Positions 20,711 to 32,476 of a stretch of DNA of 64,000 bases are shown one piece after another. The notes under the pieces were generated by a model. That model ran no database searches and was not told where the DNA came from. It saw only the letters and a program-made list of their open reading frames with translations. Positions within the stretch are counted from its first letter, which is position 1. Each line of letters begins with the position of its first letter. The stretch spans positions 50,409,994 to 50,473,993 of the forward strand of contig NC_052505.1 of assembly GCF_014356525.2 (NCBI RefSeq), in the 5' to 3' direction. The stretch comes from Nilaparvata lugens. Its lineage: Eukaryota; Arthropoda; Insecta; Hemiptera; Delphacidae. Made by a program: the position numbers and the translations under genes.

Positions 20711-23700
20711 ATTCTTTATGAATGAGTGTTCATAGTTTCTGATGATCTGGAAACAATTTTCCAAGTTGAAACATGCATTCAGCATGGATGAATCTCCTTG
20801 ATATGACGTCGAATGGTTTGATATAGGGAAATATGGCAGCATTTTTGTGCAATATAACGCTAAACACGGGTTGCAATAAAGTGTGATCTTCACAGTCGCT
20901 TTAAATACTATGTGGTTTTTTGAAACATCTCATGATATAGTTAACGTATATTTGTCATGAAGTTTATAATATTATTGCAGCAATACAGGGCAACACTTGA
21001 AGTGATCATAGTTTTGTTGTTCAACTCTGACAATAAAGTCCCATCGTAAATGCCTATAATATTCTCTAAATCTGGAATGTTACTCTGACAGTTTCAGAAT
21101 CATAATCATTTAGTATTTTGTCCCCTATATTTTAAATTATTTGCTTCTTTATTCATTTATGTGTCACCATTAGATAAGAATGTTACTTAGAAAATAAGAA
21201 TGCTAAGAAAAATTCTTTCATAGCTGCTAATTCACTGTAATTATACTATTATATTATATTAAATATTATCAAAATCATATTATTGGGTAATGTTACCATT
21301 TCACTATATTCTAGTTAAACCACACAAAATCCTATAGATTACATTCATAAGAAATTCTGACATTCTACTACAATCCAATTGAACCACACAAATCCAGCTT
21401 CATTCAGCAATGTTCTTCCATTATTCCATTCAACGTTTTAGAATGATAATTATTATAGAAACTTTATTTTTCATCTAAATTTATTCTTCTACAATAAGAT
21501 TGTAGAATGTGGTGTTTTGTTATAGTACTGAATAAAATTGATTTATTGCTCCCATGGGAAGAAGATCTTGTTGAAATTTTGGGAAGTAATTCCACAGAGT
21601 TATCTGAGAAAGAATTAGTTAACTTTCCAAGCTCGTCTAAACTCTATCTCCTTGCATCTTATAACAAGATAAAGATCATTAAATACTCATCTGTGAATTT
21701 TTAAATGTTGCTTGAATACTAAATGCTCATTGTTCAGAGTTTTCAGTCTTGATTGTTATTCAATGATTCAATTATTCATTATTCTAGTCAATTTCATGCT
21801 TCATGAAACGCATAAAATAAGATCAACTCACACATATTCGACCAATCTCTTCAATAAAATTGAATAATTCCGGGAGTTCAAATGATAAGTCACCTTCTTT
21901 AGATTATACCTAAGACAATAGAAATATTGATATATTACTAATGATTGGGTCATGTAGTATGGAATGTATATTTGTGAATCGAAATACCGATCGTCGGTTA
22001 ATTTCAATTAGTGTATAATATTGTAATTCGGAATTTATATGAAGACGTGCTACTTATTCAATGTAAGTCTAGTAACATAAATCGATTTTTGAACGTATAA
22101 CTTTTTGCCGTCATTATAAATTCTATTGAACATAACATGACAAACAAATGACGTGATCATGTGTTTGCCAAGTTCCCTTTAATCTGTTATATTTCATAAG
22201 GACGGCAAAAATCGATGTAACTGGTTTAACACATGCAACAAATGATCTATTATTACTCTTCACAGGTTTGTCAAATGGCTGCTTCTAATCTAATCATTCT
22301 ATCACATCAAGAGCAGGTCTATTTCATGTGAAACTTCCATTATCGATTCAATTAATTACTTAGAAATAACTGTGTGGCTAATCTCACTCACACATAGTTT
22401 AATTCCTTTAAAATACATTAAATTTCATCACTACAGGTTATTCTATTGTCATAACTAATTTTGGGATTTTTTGTGAAAATCCAATGCTCATTTGTAAGTG
22501 GACTGTGGAGCATTTTTGTCATGTAGAAATAATAATTTCACTCGCAAAAACATATCCGTTGAATTTACGACTTTGCCAACTATTCGAAAAACAAAGAGAG
22601 TGCAAAAACAAAGGGGACAAAAGGGTGTGCTCCTCTCCCTCCTCGTCACTAATATTACAGTCTGCAGTATTAACATATCGTATATTGTGCCTGCTACCCA
22701 TAAACGGCGTTCAGGAACCATCTTCTCCAGCGTGAAATCGTTAACTTACACATTTTGCCACCCCATACCACCCACCCTCAGCCATTAACCTCCTCAACAC
22801 TCATCATTTCCATTCGGCAAAAGCATCAACCTCTCAAAGCGCCCTCAACCCTATTCAAATAATAAGTAGAACTCTTGAGTCTCATGCGTGAGTAGACATT
22901 ATGCAAAATCTATACTCAACTGCAATATGAACATTCTACCAAAAATTCAACTATTTTCTATTCTTGCTCGTGAACTTTTTTGTCATGATCTTGTGCATGA
23001 TTTTGCCATTCTTTCGCTTGAATTTCTTTTAATTACTATATTCCATTTATTTTTCACATTAGAATAGAATACAATTCCATTTTATTCGTCATTAAGTACT
23101 TTCTCTTCCATTTCGACACTACGTAATCATCTATTCTTACGAAATTTACTCTTCGAATTCCTCTAAATCTGTCACATTTCATAAAATTACATTTTTGGAA
23201 GATAAGATTGTAACTGTGATAATAAGATTCTCTCATAAATTTTGTAATGAAAACATTTATTCATGATCCTCCAGTACTCTAATTTGAGAGAAATCTTATC
23301 TAATCCAATATCTTCAATCTTCAATCAAGATATCAATCTTCAAGATATCTTAAGATTCAAGATATCTTATCTTCAATCCAATTCAAGATGAGAGAAAATT
23401 CATTGAAATCAATTTTTGTTTTTTCTCATCCCAGTTTCATTGATATGTGAAGCTACTCATACGCCCTATCTCCCAGGAAAATTGCGAGAAATATTCCAAA
23501 GTCGAACTGAATGTGAAATTTTTTCCACTTTGAAAATTCAATGATGAACTAGGAACAGTTGTCTAACAATATATTTTCGAAATGAAAGGATCCTCTCCAG
23601 CTTGGAAATGAGGAAAACATTAAAACCTAAAACAAGCTAGAATATTTTTGATAGCTGTTCACATTTAGAATGAAAATTCCAGCCTTTTGAAAACAAACAT

Positions 23701-24610
23701 CATCAATAATGAATGCCTGGAGCACACGTTGCAGTATGCCATCAATACATTTACAAATTTCTTTTGTGTTCCATGTATAGCCATTCCTTGAAATATTCTA
23801 TTGAATGCTTACTTCAATTATTCCAATTCAACTTTGTATGATATACCGGTAGGCCTACATCAGGCCTACATCAGTATTCGAATCAATCAGAATGGAACAC
23901 TGCTAAATGAAAGACAAAGAGAGAATTCTTATTTGGAACTCCACTCTACTCTCTGATGTCCTAGTATAATACAAGGCAACTGAAAGTTGAATGCTTTACA
24001 AACAAATGAAAATAACTGGTCGGTTGATCAAAATTATTTGCAAATTTTCTACTTTCGGTGAAATTGCAAATGTGAAATAATGTTGAATACATCATTATTT
24101 TGAGGGGTGAATCCCATATTAAAGTTGTGGCGACCATGAATTGAATCACTACTCTTCCCTTATTCATGACTGGAAGTCACAGTCATAACAATGTTTCAAC
24201 GTATTCACATATCAGTGTAGAAATACTTAAATATCAAATCAAGGGATTCATTTTAGATTCACTTACTCAATTCATTATTAAGATTAGAACGCGAATTCGG
24301 AGATTGAAGATTTATCTTCTTAATAGTTTGTAGGTTTTATGAGGAGCTTGATGAACCAACGTATAGCCAGAAATTATTTTTCTATTGTTACAGAAACTGG
24401 TCAACAGAAGAAACAATATATATCCTTTCAACAACTTTTCCAACTCAATATCAGAAGTTTCTGTCATGCCTTGCCAAAACATTTGGAGTTACACGGTTCG
24501 ACCCAGCGAAATGTGGAATGAGTAAGTGTTTATTTGCAAAGAACTTTTATTTGGCAAGAAAGGGCGAAAAGTGAATACGGGACGGAATTCGCTCGAGTGT
24601 AATCCTCATA
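20711..24610. other. Long gene-free stretch
   Basis: Only short frames without motifs. 23277-23395 is a cluster of AAGATATC/ATCTTCAATC near-repeats, partly palindromic. 23850-23875 has a tandem AGGCCTACATC pair. No RNA gene or transposon terminus is recognised. Confidence 0.5.
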
Positions 24611-25598
24611 ATAATAATATAACTTAACCATTGCAAATCGTTCTGCTGTGAAGTTTATTCATACAAGAGTGCATATTGGTCTTACCTGTTGCGAAAGCTA
24701 TCAAAATGAAATTACTTTTCCGATTAAAACAAATAATGTTTTGTAGTGGCGCTTATCGATTGTGCATTGGATATCAATTTGTATTTTATTTTTGAAGAGC
24801 CGGAAGTCTCGTAATGATTTATAGCACTGATAGTTTTCCATTGAATAACTGTAATTACGCTCAGTGTGTACTAAGTGGAGAAATTAACAAGATGATGTTT
24901 GAGATGGAATCAGTATGAATATGCGTTGATAATTTAAGCAATTCATTCACTAGTGAACTATAGTTCCACCATTTTCGGTTAGCCTACATGATAATGATAT
25001 ATCAGCATACTCGTATATAACAGACTTCACGTTCACATAAGACTTTCATATTGACATTATTTTGAGTTATATTCTGAAGAATAATATGTATGCTTGTACA
25101 CTGATGTTATTTAATAAGGAAAAATCTGACAGTTCGAAGTGAATGTAACTGTAGTGAAGTACTCTTGTTTGTACTTCAATTACATGTAAATTATAAATTT
25201 ATTTTCAGATGAACGAGATCATCGAATGGTCACTAGTCGGCCGTCTTGCTGAGTTAGTTGAGTGCAAACGTCCAAAGAAGCAGCCTTCACACGTCACAAG
25301 CTGCTCCGAACTAGTGCAATTCGGCTAAACCCCAATTTCTTGAAATGCACAAGAATTCAAGGATTACTCTTGTTGATGCTGTGGATCCATAAGGAAAGGT
25401 AAACAGAAATCTGTGATAAATGAGTCTCAAATCAATCAAGTAGTGAGAGGAAAATCATTAGATAGATAAGCATTTAGAATTTAGAAGGCACTGACCTTCT
25501 CTCGAAGGGTTATATGGATTTGTCAATCATTTAAATTATTTAACTTAAATTTTGCATTCATAAAACTTATTGTTAAATATACTCTGGAAGGTCTACAA
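24611..25598 (+). repeat. Block X (first copy)
   Basis: About 990 bases from ATAATAATATAACTTAACC to CTCTGGAAGGTCTACAA, repeated nearly identically as X' at 32475-33470. Here X is followed directly by block Y. At the second locus X' follows Y'. The block contains the small ORF at 25209-25328. Confidence 0.93.
25209..25328 (+). CDS. Small ORF after a splice-acceptor-like site
   Basis: ATG at 25209 directly follows AAATTTATTTTCAG, a good insect acceptor, and the frame runs 39 residues to TAA. It starts MNEIIEWSLVGRLAELVECK and continues with a basic patch (KRPKKQ). The copy in X' (33080-33199) keeps the frame with one visible substitution (Val to Met). It could be a terminal or first coding exon. 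Short length makes chance a serious alternative, and no domain is recognised. Confidence 0.2.
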   Translation: MNEIIEWSLVGRLAELVECKRPKKQPSHVTSCSELVQFG

Positions 25599-26633
25599 CC
25601 AATCACAGTGCATAGAAATGGCACCAAGACGGTGATCGTTTGAAAGCAACACACGTTAATCTATTATCAGACAACAACCCTGCCTTATCAGTTATACTAG
25701 CACATGTACATTGTATGAGAGGAACTATGTCTATAAGATTAAGCAGTTTTAAGAATTACATAAATTAAATTATTATTGTAATTAAAGGAATTGTATTCTA
25801 CTACTTGCCACTGACGTCATGTTTACGTCACAAGCGTTCTACCAATGGCAATTTTTATGCAAATTATTACATTGAGATTCGAGAAGCAAGGTCTAGCCTA
25901 AAGGCTTAGAGAAAACAGGAGCACTTCCCTTTTGAAATCCTTACCGTGTAGATCTCTTTCATAGTTACCAAAGACCTATTTGTAAAATTTCTTGTTCGAT
26001 TTTTAAATGTTCTATTTGTGAGCCGATATTTTAGGCCAATCTATTTGTTCTTTATAAATTTCTGTTTTCATCAATCGATAAATTAGAAGCTTAAAGTAAA
26101 TTATCCCTTAATTAATTCGGTGAAGGAGATATTTAAATTAAAATTCCCCACGTGCTGAAAACCAAGCCTGGATTGCCGCCGATCAAACGATTTTTGATCT
26201 AAAGAAGAAAACCACGACTACCAAGGAATTTCACGTGAGTTATAAGTCATAAGGGGCCCCAATCTACGCTTCGAAAATATTTCAGTGCAGAAAACATAAA
26301 TTTTTCTTCGTTAAATTATTGGCCACGCCGACAAGCGCTTTTAGTTATTAAGAGCCTAAAATTTATTCATATTAATTTCTAAGAATTTGTAGTTGATTAA
26401 CTATCCTCCGCTGCCTGAACCACGACCCCGAGCATTTTTTTTTTTTAAATATTTTATAATTCATTTTTTCACTATTCTTTCAAAATTGTTCAATTTTATC
26501 AATTGTAAAATTCTGCTGAATCACGCATGGTATCATGCAAGCACAAGAAAATTTTTAACTATTCTATCAATGCTAAATTATTATCAACCTGTGAATCAAT
26601 TCTGAATCTGCACTGTATGATTACATATTTTAT
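25599..26633 (+). repeat. Block Y (first copy), possible LTR part
   Basis: About 1035 bases from CCAATCACAGTGCATAG to GATTACATATTTTAT, repeated at 31448-32476 in the same orientation with scattered indels. The two Y copies flank an interior holding primer-binding-site-like motifs and gag-like coding, which makes Y a candidate for (part of) a long terminal repeat. The expected TG...CA ends and an adjacent primer-binding site are not seen at the Y edges, so the LTR reading is inference. Confidence 0.6.
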
Positions 26634-28304
26634 TATAAATATTTCAGTTTTGCTAATTCGCTTTCTGAGTTCGATATTTCTTAAGCCTGTCAATTATTGT
26701 GTCTGATACGTTCTATATCATCAAGAACCGATCGAATACGATCATTGAATAATTGAATCAAGCTGGATATTGGAACAGGTCTAAGTGGATGTAGCGAGTG
26801 GGGTCAGATCGAGATAGTTATTCTTTGTCCTTACCTGCTCATATATCAGCTTTTATCTGTTACCTACCTCGAATTTGGAGCGAACTCATCAATTGTACAG
26901 CAGAGGCAGCCATAGATCATATAAATTCCTACAATAGAGCTAAAACCGACAAGACTCTGTTCTCGAAGTATATTCTGAACGATATTGGGTTCAAATACCG
27001 TATTTTAATCCTCAGAACTTATTAGAGACGCAGTCCCGTAAATTAGCTACATCGGGATTTTTGCTCGACCTGTATGATTTTGTATGCTCATTCTTCACAG
27101 GTAATAATTTTAAGGTATCCGTATTCAGTGTTTAGCGTCGCTACACTACTTATAAAAATTTCATCATTATACAATCTGTCATTAGAAGAATCAAGGGTGA
27201 GCGAGCGTTTAGGCCTCCCGCGATTCCGACAATTGTATTGAGTCTTGTAGTGAGTCAATCAGTCTGGTGTTCACTCAGCGTCCTCACACGCCATTGCAAA
27301 ATTTATAGCCACTACACCACTGACTCAGTGCAAGATTCACCCTACATGTGTGAAGCCGTTAAAAACGCACCACATGATTTGCGGCCCAACGTGAGGCATT
27401 TAAATACAGCATTACATCACCCTACGTGTGTTGTCCTATCCTTGGAGGTGAGAGTGACTCCCCCAGGAAGAGCACCACATGATTTGGCGCCCAACAGTGA
27501 TAGGCATTGAAGAGGTGGATAATCGACTGCGAGGATTATTTAGTTGCTCAGTATACTATAGCGCTGACAACGAGAAAATTTTGAAAAATTCATGGTTGTG
27601 AATTTTTCGAATTGAATATTACTGTTCACTGTTATACAAAACAAGCAAAACGTGCCATACCCAATTTTTGAACAGAAAAGAAATTTATCGATTGATGAAT
27701 TTTTAGAGAAAGAATCGAACTCAGAATTTTATTATCGTGTTATTCGAAAATTGGTCGTACTATAAGTCATAGGTATAAGAGATATCATAAGAAAGGTCAT
27801 ATTATTTGAAGAATATTAGGTCTATATTGAAACAATTTATAAATATTTACAGAAAAGAGGATTGAAGTTATTTACATTTTTAAAAGTTTTAAACATAAAG
27901 AGGAAGTAAAATTAAATCACGGATATATTGCGGAATAATTAAGCAGAGTATCACTGCTTTTATATAAAATTGTGCAAAGAACACTAGCCTATATATTGAA
28001 TTGCGGCAAGAAATTATAAAAGTAAGATATTCATAATAATAGTAATAATAAATTATAAGAGGCGTACCTGTATTACCGCATAAGTGTTCACTGTGTATCC
28101 TGTGTGTCCTTGTCATTTTTATGTTAACGATATTGCTAACTTGACTCATTTTATCACTGAACACATTGCTAAACCACTTTTTCTGTATTTCACTCACTAC
28201 GAAGCTATCACTATTTCTATTGGATTTCTTATTAATTATTTTGTATATCACAACACTTTCACGTTTATTCACTGCACTTACATCGTTATACCATCCAATA
28301 AATT
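26634..28304 (+). mobile_element. Decayed LTR-element leader/LTR remainder
   Basis: The sequence runs on from Y without a gene. It contains two tandem units ending in GCACCACATGATT, followed by GCGGCCCAACGTGAGGC (27381-27397) and TGGCGCCCAACAGTGATAGGC (from 27485). Both resemble the primer-binding site complementary to the 3' end of tRNA-Lys. If the second marks the LTR end (CACCACA just before it), the LTR would run from about 25599 to 27478. Confidence 0.45.
27380..27505 (+). promoter_or_regulatory. Two tRNA-Lys-type primer-binding-site-like motifs
   Basis: TGGCGCCCAAC at 27485-27495 and the related GCGGCCCAAC at 27381-27390 each follow GCACCACATGATT, about 105 bases apart. The known tRNA-Lys primer-binding site begins TGGCGCCCAACGTGGGGC. 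Copy 1 keeps the GTGAGGC half and copy 2 keeps the TGGCGCC half. Confidence 0.5.
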
Positions 28305-28680
28305 ATGGAAGAACCACACCGCATCCTGGAGGTCACGTCAGCGATTTCAGAGACGGAGGATGTCGCGCGGGATAAACGCCCATGCATTGCCGTTCCAGAG
28401 GTCCGGACGCCGCATCTCATGTCATAGACCATTGCCGCCATCCGAAGACCACACACCACCCCCCGTGTTACAGATGAGTCTCATCCTGGAAGCATTGAAC
28501 GATATGATCAAAGAAAGGAAAAACTGAACGAAGCAATAACAATATAAATAAAAAATACGACCAAACGAAGGAAGAATTAAAAGAAGACAATAAACAGTGG
28601 AGGAAAACAAGTGAACAAGGTTTTGAGAAACTGGAGCAACAGTTGGAGGAAGCAGCGGAAAGAAAGAAGGATTAGGACGG
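28305..28680 (+). pseudogene. Gag-like N-terminal remnant
   Basis: A frame beginning MEEPHRILEVTSAISETEDV at 28305 stops at about 28427. After shifts, charged coiled-coil coding resumes: LEALNDMIKERK, then TKEELKEDNKQWRKTSEQGF and EKLEQQLEEAAERKKD ending near 28675. Short acidic N-terminus, Pro-rich bridge and long coiled coil resemble the layout of the gag N-terminus on the minus strand at 14-16 kb, and the element lies downstream of a primer-binding-site-like motif. Identity is inferred from context. Several frameshifts and stops show decay. Confidence 0.4.
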
Positions 28681-28814
28681 CAAATCAAGGAGAAAAGTCA
28701 GACCAATTAGAATCAATATTGGACCAATGATCAAGCCCATGCATGCGAAGACAGACACACTCGGGGAGAAGTCAAACAAGCAAGTAAACATGATACATGT
28801 ATGGAGGAACCTAC

Positions 28815-29022
28815 CAAGAATGTCAAGACTGAGGTCGCGCCGCACCCGCAGAACGCCGAGAGGGACCACGACATCACCCGCCAGGCGAGGACGACATAAT
28901 CGGTAGAGGGACAGCCCGTACCACCGCGCGCCGGACACCAGGAGTCCAAGGACGTTGCCGACCATGTTGAAGAGCAGCCCGGACCGCCGACCGCACATAT
29001 CTCCATCCGCCGAGGACAGCAC
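28815..29022 (-). CDS. Candidate exon in a GC/CpG-rich block (minus strand)
   Basis: The 208-base minus-strand segment is bounded by TTGATGTGTTGCAG (acceptor-like, upstream of 29022) and GTAGGT (donor-like, after 28815). It is markedly GC- and CpG-rich in an AT-rich region. One frame is fully open, with a high share of G/C third positions, and reads SSADGDMCGRRSGLLFNMVG then NVLGLLVSGARWYGLSLYRL. A second frame is also open. The alternative is that this is plus-strand gag linker, since the hydrophilic plus frame EEPTKNVKTEVAPHPQNAER follows the coiled coil at 28680. I do not recognise the protein, and the strand is undecided. Confidence 0.28.
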
Positions 29023-29329
29023 CTGCAACACATCAATCAGTATCCATCAAAAACAAACAGAAAACAACATCAGAACAATTAAAATCCGCATAAAATCAAG
29101 ACCACACACAAGCAGCAAAACCAAAACAATTCAAGAAAGAAGAAGAATATCTAGAAGAACTACAACCACCGCAGTCACGTCCGTTAAAATCAGTAGGCTG
29201 TACACCAGCATGCAGAAAAGAAAAATACTATCAACCAGAATCAACACACATCACCGGCATGTCAGGTTTAAAAAGATCAAACTGCATGTTACCGGCAGAC
29301 AAAGAGAGGAAACACGTAGTAAGAAGTGA
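28955..29329 (+). pseudogene. Basic ORF in the retroelement interior
   Basis: A 124-codon plus-strand frame rich in Arg, Lys, Thr and Ser (for example SRRTTTTAVTSVKISRLYTS) lies downstream of the gag-like remnant. A basic tail would suit a nucleic-acid-binding Gag C-terminus, but no CCHC motif is seen and part of it overlaps the minus-strand exon candidate. Low support as an independent gene. Confidence 0.25.
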
Positions 29330-31447
29330 TTTACACCACCGGCACACTCGTTTAAGCCGAGTTAGTAAAACGGATAGTGCACAAATTGGAATGGAAACTT
29401 GAAACAAATACCGAAATCAATTTAGATGGGGCTTAAGGAATAATCTTCGAATTAACTGGAAACTACATTTGTGAATTACATCAATCATAAACCTGTCATA
29501 ATCACAGCCTACCCATTGAATCATTACTTTGCAGACTAGCATCTTTTACTGCAGCCTAATCAATCAAGATAACCTAACTTCGCCGCATCTCAACTAATAA
29601 GGAAATATCAACAATCCACATTAAATGAAGAAATTATTATCAACTTTAATAACAGAAGAAATTAAAACTGAAAACAACTTTAAAAATTTACCAACCTAAT
29701 CAAGCCATCCACCTCGTGTCAGAGTCATCACCGAAACAATCGCCTAGTTATATCCGCCCAACTGGAAAACAAAAACAAAAATTGTATTATCAACAGAATA
29801 ATTGTGAATTAGAAATCAGATGAAGTTAGTAGTGAATAGGAAGAAAGAAAATAAACAAGTTTATTTGAAAAAATGCGTAAATATAACCTCGAAATACAGA
29901 ATCGATCAAGAAATCTATTCAGAACCAAAGCCTGTTCGATAATTTTCTTCGTCATCCCAACCAATGTGTGCGAAATCACAGAGTAAATCATTATGAATCA
30001 AAGCAATATCGTTGTTAAATGTTATAATCCATTATTTAATGTGGAATTATAAGTAAAAACACAAACAAAAAAAATATATATTTATGTTAATTTGCACGAA
30101 ATGCGCATGTTCTATGTCATATATGAATGTATCTCTAAAAAACTCCAAAGAAAATGAAATCTTACCTTTAAATGTGAAATTTATTACTGTTGCATCAAAA
30201 GATCATGAATTGTAATTCAAATTGATAAATGTAAGACTTAATATTTGTAACCAACATTGATAAAAATCAAGAAAGCCATTTCAAGTGTAACCCTGTTTGT
30301 ACGCAACTACTAAGCGCAAATAAGAAATTGCTCGAGTCAAACGGTAGACGATTGTCAAGTCACCGAAGTAAAATCACACTCTCACCCAATTTATGTAAAA
30401 GCCAAACCAAAGAGTCGAAACCTGTAATAACTATGAAAAAATGATGAAAGTCTATATTTGTTGCAAATACTGTTCAAATCTTAAGAAGTAATATGTGAAA
30501 TCTTGTATATTTGTTATAGTTATGGGTCTGCTCATAAGCACCCATGAATGGAAGTTGTGGAGTTGTTTTAATGAAGGATCCAAAGAGACCTCATTAATTA
30601 TTGTATTTCGATTGTATCCAATGAAAGGAACAATCAATTATTTATTTTTCGTAGCCAAAAGTGCACGATATATGTTTTTAGTGTTAAGTGTTGAGTTTTC
30701 GTAGAAGTAAGGAGATGAAATAGTGTATTCATCACAATATCGGATTTTTCAAATAGTCATTGTTTCGACTCGTCTCCCAATTACCTATTTAAAATATCCT
30801 GGGGGCTTTTGTGTGATGAATCTTTCAAATAGATCTCATGAAAAGAGAGAAAAATTGTGATTACCTTTTAAAATGAAAGAATTTGCTAAAAGAATAGTTA
30901 GCGACCGAGCGATAAAGCTTACTTATCAATAACTGTATATTAGATAAGAGTACCGTTCTGTACTGAATATTTTTCTAGGAAAATTATTCAATAAAATTAT
31001 AATTATTTTGCGAATAAAGCACAAATTATTTACGAATTGCTCACTGATTTTGAGGTTACACTTTGTTTACTATCGATCAGATGTTTTTAAAACAGTTCGA
31101 ACGCAGCTGACTGATTCAAAGCATTGTCAAAGGTCATGCCGGTTTTCATGCAAGGTAAAATATCATTCCTAAAAATTATAAAACTATCAATAAAGGATCA
31201 AGAATTTCAAAATAAAAAATAAAATGTATGTATTATTGTTGAAATTATTTATTATTTAAGAAATTGTATTATGCGTCAGGTCTTATTGTAACTAAATAGG
31301 TCATAGCATGAAATTCTATTATTGATAAAATGGCAGAAATTAATTATAATAATCTCAAACCTAATAAAAATTGTACAAGAATATTAATTTATTAATAATT
31401 TAATTCAACTGAACCACATGGTAATAAATCTCTTTGGTAGGTCTAAA
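29330..31447. other. A-rich interior, no recognisable pol
   Basis: The plus strand is strongly A-rich to about 30440. Six-frame reading shows no protease, RT, RNase H or integrase motif. If this is the rest of the LTR element, pol is missing. 30452-30704 has short opposing frames only. Confidence 0.5.
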
Positions 31448-32476
31448 CCAATCACAGTGCATAGAAATAGCACCAAGACGGTGATCGTTTGAAAGCAACA
31501 CACGTTAATCTATTATCAGACAACAACCCTGCCTTATCAGTTATACTAGCACATGTACATTGTATGAGAGGAACTATGTCTATAAGATTAAGCAGTTTTA
31601 AGAATTACATAAATTAAATTATTATTGTAATTAAAGGAATTGTATTCTACTACTTGCCACTGACGTCATGTTTACGTCACAAGCGTTCTACCAATGGCAA
31701 ATTTTTATGCAATTATTACATTGAGATTCCGAGAAGCAAGGTCTAGCCTAAAAGCTTAGAGAAAACAGGAGCACTTCCCTTTTGAAATCCTTACCGTGTA
31801 GATCTCTTTCATAGTTACCAAAGACCTATTTGTAAAATTTCTTGTTCGATTTTAAATGTTCTATTTGTGAGCCGATATTTTAGGCCAATCTATTTGTTCT
31901 TTATAAATTTCTGTTTTCATCAATCGATAAATTAAAAGCTTAAAGTAATTATCCCTTAATTAATTCGGTGAAGGAGATATTTAAATTAAAATTCCCCACG
32001 TGCTGAAACCAAAGCCTGGATTGCCGCCGATCAAACAATTTTTGATCTAAAGAAGAAAACCACGACTACCAAGGAATTTCACGTGAGTTATAAGTCATAA
32101 GGGGCCCCAATCTACGCTTCGAAAATATTTCAGTGCAGAAAAACATAAATTTTTCTTCGTTAAATTATTGGCCACGCCGACAAGCGCTTTTAGTTAAGAG
32201 CCTAAAATTATTCATATTTAATTTCTAAGAATTTGTAGTTGATTAACTATCCTCCGCTGCCTGAACCACGCCCCGAGCATTTTTTTTTTTTAATATTTTA
32301 TAATTCATTTTTCACTATTCTTTCAAAATTGTTCAATTTTATCAATTGTAAAATTCTGCTGAATCACGCATGGTATCATGCAAGCACAAGAAATTTTTAA
32401 CTATTCTATTAATGCTAAATTATTATCAACCTGTGAATCAAATTCTGAATCTGCACTGTATGATTACATATTTTAT
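31448..32476 (+). repeat. Block Y' (second copy)
   Basis: Direct copy of 25599-26633. It is preceded by TTGGTAGGTCTAAA rather than by X, and it ends at TTTTAT, where it joins X' through a few shared A/T bases. Confidence 0.93.

Noticed and set aside
22484..22788. Cluster of four overlapping ORFs on both strands
   Set aside because: No frame has a motif and mutual overlap makes chance the better reading. No splice-site pair was found.
25599..32476. Calling Y and Y' exact LTRs of a complete retrotransposon
   Set aside because: No TG...CA ends and no primer-binding site adjoins the Y edge at 26633. The nearest such motif is about 750-850 bases further, so only a tentative LTR-part call is made.
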